A stretch of DNA of 39,052 nucleotides from Mesorhizobium sp. J18. GTDB lineage: Bacteria; Pseudomonadota; Alphaproteobacteria; Rhizobiales; Rhizobiaceae. The notes below the pieces were generated by a model. It was given only the letters and a program-made list of their open reading frames with translations, searched no databases and was not told the DNA's origin. A program made the position numbers and the translations under genes. Shown here piece by piece: positions 16,414 to 23,187 of this stretch. Each line of letters begins with the position of its first letter. Positions within the stretch are counted from its first letter, which is position 1. The stretch is taken from positions 1 to 39,052 of the forward strand of contig NZ_VLJP01000027.1 of the NCBI RefSeq assembly GCF_007829525.1. Direction: 5' to 3'.

Positions 16414-17530
16414 TGGCGGCTCCGGTTTCGTTTTCGATGCGGCCCATGGATCGGGCGAGGAATTCGGCCGACAATTCCTGGTGCACGGATGCCTCGCTCT
16501 CCGTCGTCAATGCAGCGAGCAGGCAGCCGGTTCGCACCGCTCCGGTAAGGCTGTCGCCCGAAAGCAGGCTGAACAGCGTTCCCGCGATCAGCGCATCGCC
16601 AGCACCGGTCACATCGACAGGTTCGCACGGTACCGCCTCGCATAATATGACGCCGTCGTCGCCCGCCGCCAGCGCCCCGCGGCTTCCGAGCGTAAGCACA
16701 ACTTCACCCGCTCCGCGCTCGAGCAGGGCAAGCGCCGCATCTTCGGGGCTCAAGTTCCTGATGCCGAGATAGGCAACTGCCTCGTCCATATTGAGGAAAA
16801 GGAGATCGATCCCTTCCAGCCTTTCCGGCAAGCGCTGCACCTTCGGGCTCGATACGGCGTCGATCGCCAGTCTGAAACGCGCCGAGTGGCGGCGCGCCGT
16901 CAGGTGATGCAGGAAGTCGCTCGTCGGATTGCAATCGCAGAAAACCCAGTTGGCGGCGGCGATATTCGGCCAGGCGCTTTCCAGGACCCGGGTATCCAAA
17001 CTGTCGAAAATGCCCATATCGGCAAGGCCGACGACAAGGCTGCTGTCGGTATCGAGCACCGCGACATATTCCGCCGTCGCCGCGCCGTGGCGCCAGGAAA
17101 TGCCCGCCGTGTCGATGCCGAGATTACGCAGATGCGCCGCCAGCGCGCGGCCGGCATCGTCCTCGCCGAGCAGGGAGACCATGCCGGTTTCGACGCCGAG
17201 CCGAGCGAGATTCTCGCAGACATTGCGCGCCACGCCGCCGAAGGAGCGCCGTCCGGTCACTGGATTGGAGGTTTCGGGCCGTATCGGCTGGACGGCATGA
17301 TATTTCCGGTCCACCACCGCGCCGCCGATGCAGATCACCTTTTTGGCCCGCGGCAGCACATAGCCGCGCCCGAGTATATAGCCCTTGCGGCCAAGGGAGA
17401 CGATATGCGCCGCCACGGTCGAGCGCGCCAGACCAAGCGCACTCGCGATCTCCGCTTGCCCGATGAATGGATTGGCGGTGATCACATCCAGCACGGCCTT
17501 TTCCTGCGGCCCGAGATCCTTGTCGCTCAT
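16403..17530 (-). CDS. psuK: PfkB-family pseudouridine kinase with fused N-terminal helix-turn-helix
   Basis: A 375-residue two-domain protein. Residues about 1-60 form a winged helix-turn-helix ('LDVITANPFIGQAEIASALGLARSTVAAHIVSLGRKGYILGRGYVL'). The rest is a ribokinase/PfkB sugar kinase with 'GGVARNVCENLARLG' and the C-terminal ATP/anion-hole signature 'DVTGAGDALIAGTL', catalytic base Asp312. It phosphorylates pseudouridine at the 5' position for PsuG, judged by the 11-base overlap with psuG. E. coli PsuK lacks the HTH, while E. coli YeiI has a similar fusion, so another nucleoside is a less likely substrate. A 6-4-6 inverted repeat sits between its -35 and -10 boxes, and autoregulation through its own HTH is a natural guess. 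The leader is very short and only AGG precedes the ATG. Confidence 0.92.
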   Translation of the reverse strand: MSDKDLGPQEKAVLDVITANPFIGQAEIASALGLARSTVAAHIVSLGRKGYILGRGYVLPRAKKVICIGGAVVDRKYHAVQPIRPETSNPVTGRRSFGGVARNVCENLARLGVETGMVSLLGEDDAGRALAAHLRNLGIDTAGISWRHGAATAEYVAVLDTDSSLVVGLADMGIFDSLDTRVLESAWPNIAAANWVFCDCNPTSDFLHHLTARRHSARFRLAIDAVSSPKVQRLPERLEGIDLLFLNMDEAVAYLGIRNLSPEDAALALLERGAGEVVLTLGSRGALAAGDDGVILCEAVPCEPVDVTGAGDALIAGTLFSLLSGDSLTGAVRTGCLLAALTTESEASVHQELSAEFLARSMGRIENETGAANVE

Positions 17531-17541
17531 GGCCTAGCCGC

Positions 17542-17568
17542 AGTATAAACAAAAGTTTATTACGTCAA
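17542..17568 (-). promoter_or_regulatory. psuK-psuG promoter with an inverted repeat in the spacer
   Basis: On the minus strand TTGACG (plus 17563-17568) and TATACT (17542-17547) are 15 bases apart. Between and overlapping them is ATAAAC-AAAA-GTTTAT (17545-17560), a perfect six-base inverted repeat. Transcription would start near 17535, only about five bases before the ATG at 17530. A protein bound to the repeat would block RNA polymerase directly. Confidence 0.62.
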
Positions 17569-17593
17569 CTGTTGTTCTCTCGGAGTGACGATA

Positions 17594-17609
17594 GCTGCGG
17601 TCCCGCAGC
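17594..17609. terminator. Short GC-rich hairpin after the DnaB-like gene (weak terminator candidate)
   Basis: GCTGCGG-TC-CCGCAGC is a perfect seven-base inverted repeat, about 18 bases past the stop codon of the minus-strand ATPase gene. No U-run follows on the minus strand, so it is at best a weak or factor-assisted terminator. It could equally be a protein site upstream of psuK. Confidence 0.3.
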
Positions 17610-17626
17610 GAGTTGGCTTGGCTTTT

Positions 17627-18340
17627 CTAGACCGTCGCCTGGAACCTAACTTTGCCTTTGTTCAGGAAACAGGTCTTGTCGAACAGCCGCAAATCCAGCG
17701 GGTTCGGCAGTCGGACATCCTGAAGGTCAGGGCAAGGTTTCTTCGTTGGGTCGTATGACCGGTCGATCTGAGAGATGAAAACGATGATCAGTCCTCGTCT
17801 CCGCGCAAACGACCTCAGCGCACGCACCTGCACTGCCAATTCGGGTTTCTCGCGTTTCTGATCAAGCAATTGCAGATAATCTACAACCACGAGGCTACGG
17901 CGAGGCATCGACGCCAAAGAGCCGATGATGTGGTCGGCACTGATGGCGTCTGAGCAGTCGAACTCGAAGAGGCCGTCAAACCGGGCGTAGTCCGCGCCTA
18001 TCGCCTCAAAACGATCCAGAATGCCCTTTTCCGTATATTCCAGCGTGAAGAACATCGCCCGGTTGCCGGCCTTCATGGCCTCCACGGCCAGTTCAAGGCT
18101 CAACAGGGTCTTACCCTGGCCCGGCCGGGCCCCCACAAGCACCAGGTCGCCCGGTTTCAATTTGGCAAACAGTGTTCGAGCCGGCGCAGACTTTGCAAGC
18201 TGTGCCGCAAGGAAGCTCCAGCCGTTGTGGCCTTCCTGCCGGGCCACGCGGTCGAGCGCTTGGTGAAGCGAGATATTCTCTTTGCGGGACAAGAGCTTGG
18301 CTTTGCGCTTCAGGTGATGGATCGGCGCGGACAGCTTCAT
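17627..18340 (-). CDS. Stand-alone DnaB-like RecA-fold ATPase
   Basis: A 237-residue protein. Residues 55-237 resemble the C-terminal ATPase domain of replicative helicase DnaB: Walker A 'GARPGQGKT' (70-78), 'MFFTLEYTEKG' with a glutamate (101) in the catalytic-Glu position, Walker B 'LVVVDYLQLLD' (150-160) and 'IIVFISQIDR'. The primase-interacting N domain of DnaB is absent. In its place is a short basic helical module, 'HHLKRKAKLLSRKENISLHQALDRVARQEGHNGWSFLAAQ'. Annotations of such proteins usually say DNA helicase, but without the N domain a hexameric replicative role is doubtful. The start is the ATG at 18340 with AGGAGG six bases upstream. It is a single-gene unit between two nucleobase-salvage loci, and its base composition looks slightly less GC-rich than its neighbours. 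Confidence 0.78.
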   Translation of the reverse strand: MKLSAPIHHLKRKAKLLSRKENISLHQALDRVARQEGHNGWSFLAAQLAKSAPARTLFAKLKPGDLVLVGARPGQGKTLLSLELAVEAMKAGNRAMFFTLEYTEKGILDRFEAIGADYARFDGLFEFDCSDAISADHIIGSLASMPRRSLVVVDYLQLLDQKREKPELAVQVRALRSFARRRGLIIVFISQIDRSYDPTKKPCPDLQDVRLPNPLDLRLFDKTCFLNKGKVRFQATV

Positions 18341-18392
18341 CAATAACCTCCTATGCGAGCAGTCTTTCGCAATCCCTCCTTATGCGCAGTGC

Positions 18393-18409
18393 TCGAACAG
18401 TCGGTTCGA
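18393..18409. promoter_or_regulatory. Inverted repeat TCGAAC-N5-GTTCGA upstream of the DnaB-like gene
   Basis: This is a perfect six-base inverted repeat with a five-base spacer, about 53 bases upstream of the ATPase start codon and well placed for an operator. It contains GAAC and GTTC, but neither the spacing nor the orientation fits the alphaproteobacterial LexA box (a GTTC direct repeat with a seven-base spacer). The regulator is unknown. The rest of the 200-base gap (18341-18540) holds no gene I can support. Confidence 0.4.
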
Positions 18410-18540
18410 TGATTAGGGTCAGTAGCCCTGTACGAACAATACTTTCCCGAAGGAGGGGGGAGGCGTGGGCCGCGCACGAATCAAATCATAGCCCAATCAT
18501 TGCCGACCGAACACAGCAGGTGACCGCCCGAGTAGAATTA

Positions 18541-20343
18541 TCAGACGGTCTCGAAGGCCGGCACGATCTCCATCTCGGGCACCAGCACCAGCCCCTTGTC
18601 GGTGATGCGGATTTCCGGGATCACCGAGAGCGGGATGAGATTGAAGCCCATATAGGGGATGGCGCAGCCGGCAGCTTCCCATTCGCGCTTCAATGCCTGC
18701 ACCTCGTCGGCGACCTCGGTCACACGCTTGTCCGACAAGAGCCCGGCGATCGGCAGTTCCACCATCGCCCTCACCTCGCCATTGTCGACCACGCAGACGC
18801 CGCCCTGGCTCTCCTCGATCGTCCTCAGCGCCACCTGCATGTCGGCTTCGTTGGTGCCGGCGATGATGATGTTATGGCTGTCATGGCCGACAGACGAGGC
18901 CACCGCCCCGCGCTTCAGGTTGAAATTGCTCAAGAGCCCATGCGCGACATTGCCCGCCGATTTGCCATGACGCTCGACTACCGTCACGAAACACAAGCCA
19001 TGGCGGTCGAAATGGGTCTGCCAGTCATTGGCAGGCTCCAGCGTCACCTTCACATGGCCGAGCGTGATGCCCGGCAGTTCCGTCCTGATGGTATGCGCGA
19101 CCACCGTCTCCGTCGGCAGTTCCGGCGTCAGCCTGATTTCCTTCGGCAGCTTCACTGTCCTGAAAGCCGCCTCGGGATAGCGGTAGCGAGCAGACAACGC
19201 CTGATCCAGCAGCGGCGTGATCCTGCGGTCCTCCACCACCAGTTCGCCGCCATACCAGGTGTTGATCGGCTTGAACTCGTCATCGAGCAGCACAAGGTCT
19301 GCACGACGGCCACCGCCCATGCCGCCGATCTCGCCTTCCATGCCGAAACGCGTCGCGCCGTGCAATGAACCCATGGCCCATGCCTGTTCCGGCTTCATGC
19401 CAGCCTTCATTGTCTGCCGCGTCACCCAGTCCTGGCCGAACAGCAGCAGATCGTCGGCATCGCGGTCGTCGGTGCAGACGGCAATACGCTTGTGCGAGGC
19501 GCCAAGCTCGGTAATCGTCTTGATCGCCTCCGGCAGACTGTGCCACGGCGTGGTCGGCGGTCCGCCGCGCAGGAAGAGCCAGATGCCAGCCTCCAGCAGA
19601 TCGTCCGCGATGTCGCGGTCTATCGCCTCATGCGTGTCGGTAACGCCCGACGCCGCATAGGCGGCCACGAATTCACGCCCGTAGACATGGCCCGATACGG
19701 GACGCCCGCGTTGGAGTGCGGCGGCGAGTATGGCATGGCTGCGCTCGTCACCTGTCGCCACCTGCACGAAATCCATCTTTTCCCCCAGTGCCACGGCCTC
19801 CGGCCATTTGTCGAAAAGGGCGGCGATCTTTTCCGCCGTCAGGTCACCGCCCGCCGTCTCCAGTTCAGGCGAAGTCGCCGGAACGGTGCTCGGCACAGTC
19901 AGGAAGATCGACAGCGGCGCCTCGCGGGCATCCTCCAGCATGGCCTCCACGCCGGCAACATCCATGACATTGCCGATCTCGTGGCTGTCGCAGAAAATGG
20001 TCGTCGTACCGTTGAGGAGCGCAGCCTCCGCATAGGCGCAGGCGGTCACCATGCTCGATTCGATATGGATATGCGGATCGACCAATCCAGGCGCAATGAC
20101 GCCGCCTTTTGCGTCATGGACCTTGGCCGAGGAGCCTTTGTAACTCCCTGCGGGCTTCACCGCCGCTATGCGGCCGCCGGCGATCCAGACCTCGCGCTCG
20201 GGCAGGATGCGCTCGGAATAGGTCGAAAGGACCGGCGCGCCCTTGATGACGAGATCCGGCTCCGCCCTTGCGGAAGCGACATCGGCCAGGTGCCGCGTCA
20301 TGGCGGAGAGCGGCTTTACGGAAAAGCGTGTGAGGGTGGCCAT
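18541..20343 (-). CDS. ade: Adenine deaminase
   Basis: A 600-residue amidohydrolase that converts adenine to hypoxanthine and ammonia in purine salvage. The metal-binding '[14 protein letters not shown]' (His91, His93, Glu95) is the adenine-deaminase form of the amidohydrolase motif. Further family blocks are '[16 protein letters not shown]', '[10 protein letters not shown]', '[13 protein letters not shown]' and the C-terminal '[16 protein letters not shown]' and 'PIAGLLSD'. I start it at the ATG at 20343, where the conserved part begins; the frame is open to 20391 with no support. Length matches the roughly 600-residue rhizobial type. It stands alone on the minus strand, and a nested inverted-repeat structure lies 60-100 bases upstream. 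Confidence 0.95.
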   Translation of the reverse strand: MATLTRFSVKPLSAMTRHLADVASARAEPDLVIKGAPVLSTYSERILPEREVWIAGGRIAAVKPAGSYKGSSAKVHDAKGGVIAPGLVDPHIHIESSMVTACAYAEAALLNGTTTIFCDSHEIGNVMDVAGVEAMLEDAREAPLSIFLTVPSTVPATSPELETAGGDLTAEKIAALFDKWPEAVALGEKMDFVQVATGDERSHAILAAALQRGRPVSGHVYGREFVAAYAASGVTDTHEAIDRDIADDLLEAGIWLFLRGGPPTTPWHSLPEAIKTITELGASHKRIAVCTDDRDADDLLLFGQDWVTRQTMKAGMKPEQAWAMGSLHGATRFGMEGEIGGMGGGRRADLVLLDDEFKPINTWYGGELVVEDRRITPLLDQALSARYRYPEAAFRTVKLPKEIRLTPELPTETVVAHTIRTELPGITLGHVKVTLEPANDWQTHFDRHGLCFVTVVERHGKSAGNVAHGLLSNFNLKRGAVASSVGHDSHNIIIAGTNEADMQVALRTIEESQGGVCVVDNGEVRAMVELPIAGLLSDKRVTEVADEVQALKREWEAAGCAIPYMGFNLIPLSVIPEIRITDKGLVLVPEMEIVPAFETV

Positions 20344-20403
20344 GGTCAATCTGCCCTTCTGTTGTGCGATGGCCGTCAGAGTGCCGCGCAAACCGCATCG
20401 CGA

Positions 20404-20440
20404 TCAATGGTGAAACTGCCTGAAAATCAGGAACCATCGA
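20404..20440 (-). promoter_or_regulatory. Nested inverted repeat upstream of adenine deaminase
   Basis: An inner hairpin CCTGA-AAA-TCAGG (20419-20431) lies inside an outer pair, TCAATGGT (20404-20411) and ACCATCGA (20433-20440), which pairs at 7 of 8 positions plus one G-U on the minus strand. The two stems are joined by an asymmetric bulge (7 bases on one side, 1 on the other). In an ade transcript this could be a structured leader; at DNA level it could be a double operator. The remainder of the gap 20344-20654 between ade and the plus-strand dehydrogenase shows no gene and no promoter I trust. Confidence 0.35.
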
Positions 20441-20654
20441 CGCAGCCCTCCGTTGATTTTACGAGCGGGCCGCGTCAACCGGGCATGGCGGCAAGGTGAA
20501 CAGGCGGATTTTCCCGGTTTCTCTGCCTGGCCAACGAAAAGGCAGACGAGCACCTGTCCCGCCCGGCCCGCCATTTTTCGTAGAACCCATTCTCATAAAG
20601 TCCGTTGCATTCGGCCGGCGGCGCGGCCAATCTGCCAGGAAAACGGGAGGCAGA

Positions 20655-21803
20655 ATGTCACATCCGCTCATCTACACCGACGAAACCGTCGAGGCATTGC
20701 GCGAACAGGTGCGGCGCTTCGTCGAGACCGAAGTCGTTCCCAATGGCGACGTCTGGGAGAAGGGCGGCATGGTGCCGCGCGAGGTGCTCGGGAAAATGGG
20801 CGAACTCGGTTTCCTGGGCATCCGCTATCAGGAGAAATACGGCGGCGCCGGCCTCGATACCGTTGCCACGGTCGCCTTCGTAGAGGAGCTGTCGCGCTCC
20901 ACCTATGCTGGGTTCAACATCACCGTTCTCGTCCACACCGACATGGCTTCGCCGCATCTGGCCCGCTTCGGCACATCGGAACAGCTCGACCGCTACATGC
21001 CCGACATCGTTGCCGGCCGGAAGATCACCGGCGTCGGCGTCACCGAACCGGGCGGCGGCTCGGATGTGCAGGCCCTGCGCACCCGCGCCGAGAAGCGCGG
21101 CAACGGCTGGGTCCTGAACGGCAGCAAGATGTTCATTACCAACGGCGTGCATGGCGACCTATTTTTCGTCGCTGCCCGTACCGATCCAGATGCCAAGGGT
21201 TCGCGCGGGATTTCAATGTTCATCGTCGAGAAGGACACGCCCGGCTTTCGCGTCGGCCGCAAGCTCGACAAGATGGGCTGGCGCTCCTCCGATACCGCCG
21301 AACTCGTCTTCGAGGACTGCGAACTGCCCGGCGACGCACTTCTCGGCACGGAAAATCGCGGCTTCTACGCCATCATGGAGAACTTCCAGAACGAACGCAT
21401 CGTGCTCGGTGCCATGTGCGTCGGAGAAGCACAGAAGGCGATCGACCTGACCCTGGATTACGTGAAGGAACGTCCCGCCTTCGGCGCCAGGCTCTGGGAC
21501 AAGCAGGCAATCCGCCAGCGCCTCGCCATGCTGCAGGCGGAGGTCGCCGCCGCCCGCCAACTCGTCTATCATGCGGCATGGCTTGACGCGCAGGGCCAGG
21601 ACGCCACGCGCGAGGTTTCTATGGTCAAGGCGCTGTGCGGCGAGCTCGTAAACCGCGTCATGTATTCCTGCCAGCAGTTCCACGGCGGCTACGGCTATAT
21701 GCGCGAATTTCCCATCGAGCGCATGGTGCGCGACGCCCGTATCCAGGCAATCGGCGGCGGCGCCACCGAGGTGATGCTGGAGGAGGTCGCCAAGCGCATG
21801 TAG
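20655..21803 (+). CDS. Acyl-CoA dehydrogenase, isovaleryl-CoA-dehydrogenase-like
   Basis: A 382-residue FAD enzyme. The layout is standard: 'GVGVTEPGGGSDVQALRTRAEK' (flavin loop), 'GRKLDKMGWRSSDTAELVFEDCELP', and C-terminal 'QQFHGGYGYMREFPIERMVRDARI'. The usual C-terminal catalytic Glu is absent: the site reads 'AIGGGATEVM'. Instead there is Glu247 in 'FQNERIVLGAMC', the position used as catalytic base by isovaleryl-CoA dehydrogenase (Glu254) and long-chain ACAD. A branched or bulky acyl-CoA substrate is therefore likely. The start is the ATG at 20655 with GGGAGG four bases upstream; the longer open frame (from 20496) has no family similarity. It stands alone, followed by a terminator. Confidence 0.93.
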   Translation: MSHPLIYTDETVEALREQVRRFVETEVVPNGDVWEKGGMVPREVLGKMGELGFLGIRYQEKYGGAGLDTVATVAFVEELSRSTYAGFNITVLVHTDMASPHLARFGTSEQLDRYMPDIVAGRKITGVGVTEPGGGSDVQALRTRAEKRGNGWVLNGSKMFITNGVHGDLFFVAARTDPDAKGSRGISMFIVEKDTPGFRVGRKLDKMGWRSSDTAELVFEDCELPGDALLGTENRGFYAIMENFQNERIVLGAMCVGEAQKAIDLTLDYVKERPAFGARLWDKQAIRQRLAMLQAEVAAARQLVYHAAWLDAQGQDATREVSMVKALCGELVNRVMYSCQQFHGGYGYMREFPIERMVRDARIQAIGGGATEVMLEEVAKRM

Positions 21804-21916
21804 CCTATTGGCAACGCGGACCCACAATGAACGCGAAAGGCCGCGCATTACGATTATTTAATGATATATTGAGTGATAAGTTACATAGAAATCGCGTATA
21901 GGCGGTCAATCGCGTA

Positions 21917-21943
21917 GGGCCCGTGGCCGGGCCTGTTTTGTTT
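21917..21943 (+). terminator. Rho-independent terminator-like hairpin between the ACAD and efflux genes
   Basis: GGCCCG-TGGC-CGGGCC (21918-21933) followed by TGTTTTGTTT forms a six-base GC stem with a T-rich tail on the plus strand. It ends about 45 bases before the start of the efflux membrane-fusion gene. An AT-rich, promoter-like stretch (about 21850-21900) lies upstream of it. It may simply end the ACAD transcript, or it may act as an attenuator for the efflux operon. Confidence 0.6.
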
Positions 21944-21987
21944 CTCGCACGGCCCTTGTGCCGGAACGACCGAACCCGGAGCAGTGG

Positions 21988-23166
21988 ATGTCATTCTGGA
22001 AGCAGTCGGCCCTTTGCCTGATCGTTCTTGCGGCCGCCATTGTCATATGGGCGAAATTCTTCCCTGGAGCTCAGGAGGTCCTGGGACGGTGGGGCATGGA
22101 TTGGGCCATCGCCGCGACCGATGCGTCGGATGAGCGCGCCACTGCGCAAGACGGCATGTCAGGGGCCGGCGAAGGTCCTAGCGGCCAGGTTGTGATCGAA
22201 CCCATAGCAATCGCGACGATCAATGACCGGCTGACAGCGATCGGTACCGGCCGCGCCTTGAATTCGGTTATCGTCACCCCGTTCAGTTCCGGGCGCATAA
22301 CCGAAATCCTCGTCGATTCCGGCGCTGAGGTGGAGGCCGGACAGCCGATTGCCCGCCTTGATCTCGACGCCGAACAGATTGCCGTCGATCGCGCGAAGCT
22401 GACGGTCGATGATGCCCAGGCCAAGCTCGACCGGGTGCTGGCGCTGCGCTCCTCGAATACCTCCACTGCCGTCCAGGTGACGCAGGCCGAGCTGGAACTG
22501 CGCAATGCCCAGCTTGCGCTGCGTGAAGCTGAACTGGCGCTCGAGCGCCGCTCCATCGTCGCGCCGATTTCGGGTGTCGTCGGCATCCTTCCGGTTTCGG
22601 AAGGTGATTACGTCACGACGGAAACCAACATCGCGACCATCGACGACCGCTCTGAGATCCTGATCGACTTCTGGGTGCCGGAACGTTACGCCAGCTCGGT
22701 CCGCCTCGACATGCCCTTGTCGGCCACCTCCATTTCACGCCCGACCGAAGTCTATCAGGGCACCGTCAACGCGCTCGACAACCGCATAGACCCTGAAAGC
22801 CGCACCCTGCAGGTACAGGCCCGCGTCATCAATCCGGCCGACACCCTGCGCGCCGGCATGGCCTTCCGGGTGACATTGCAGTTCCCCGGCGACACCTACG
22901 CCTCCGTCGATCCGCTCGCCATCCAGTGGGGAGCGGAAGGGGCCTTCGTCTGGGCCGTCCAGGATGGCCGCGCGCGCCGCACGCCGGTGACCATCATCCA
23001 GCGCAACACCGACAGCGTTCTGGTGGACGGCGATTTCGTCGACGGAGACGTCGTGGTGGTGCAGGGTATCCACAATGTGCGCGATGGCGCCGAGGTCCTG
23101 GTCGCAGAGCGCGGTGGTGGAAGCTCCGCCATTCCAAGCACCGCCCTCCCCGCGCGCGGATCATAG
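21988..23166 (+). CDS. RND efflux periplasmic adaptor (HlyD/membrane fusion protein)
   Basis: A 392-residue adaptor subunit that joins an inner-membrane RND pump to an outer-membrane channel. An N-terminal signal-anchor (about residues 4-24) is followed by a half-lipoyl domain ('GRITEILVDSGAEVEAGQPIARLD'), a short coiled-coil hairpin rich in Ala, Leu and Gln/Glu (about 120-180), the second lipoyl half ('IVAPISGVVGILPVSEGDYV'), and beta-barrel and membrane-proximal domains. The start is the ATG at 21988 with GGAG six bases upstream; the frame opens at a GTG at 21958 with no good ribosome site. It is followed after 21 bases by the pump gene. No outer-membrane TolC-type gene is adjacent. Confidence 0.93.
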   Translation: MSFWKQSALCLIVLAAAIVIWAKFFPGAQEVLGRWGMDWAIAATDASDERATAQDGMSGAGEGPSGQVVIEPIAIATINDRLTAIGTGRALNSVIVTPFSSGRITEILVDSGAEVEAGQPIARLDLDAEQIAVDRAKLTVDDAQAKLDRVLALRSSNTSTAVQVTQAELELRNAQLALREAELALERRSIVAPISGVVGILPVSEGDYVTTETNIATIDDRSEILIDFWVPERYASSVRLDMPLSATSISRPTEVYQGTVNALDNRIDPESRTLQVQARVINPADTLRAGMAFRVTLQFPGDTYASVDPLAIQWGAEGAFVWAVQDGRARRTPVTIIQRNTDSVLVDGDFVDGDVVVVQGIHNVRDGAEVLVAERGGGSSAIPSTALPARGS

Positions 23167-23187
23167 GTCAGGCGAAGGAGAACCGGT

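Noticed and set aside
18393-18409. LexA (SOS) box upstream of the DnaB-like gene
   Set aside because: Alphaproteobacterial boxes are GTTC-N7-GTTC direct repeats; here the halves are inverted with five bases between them.
18465-18491. Nine-codon frame (GTG...TAG) after a very strong purine-rich site on the plus strand
   Set aside because: It looks like a leader peptide, but no plus-strand gene or attenuator follows for 2 kb, so it is probably chance.
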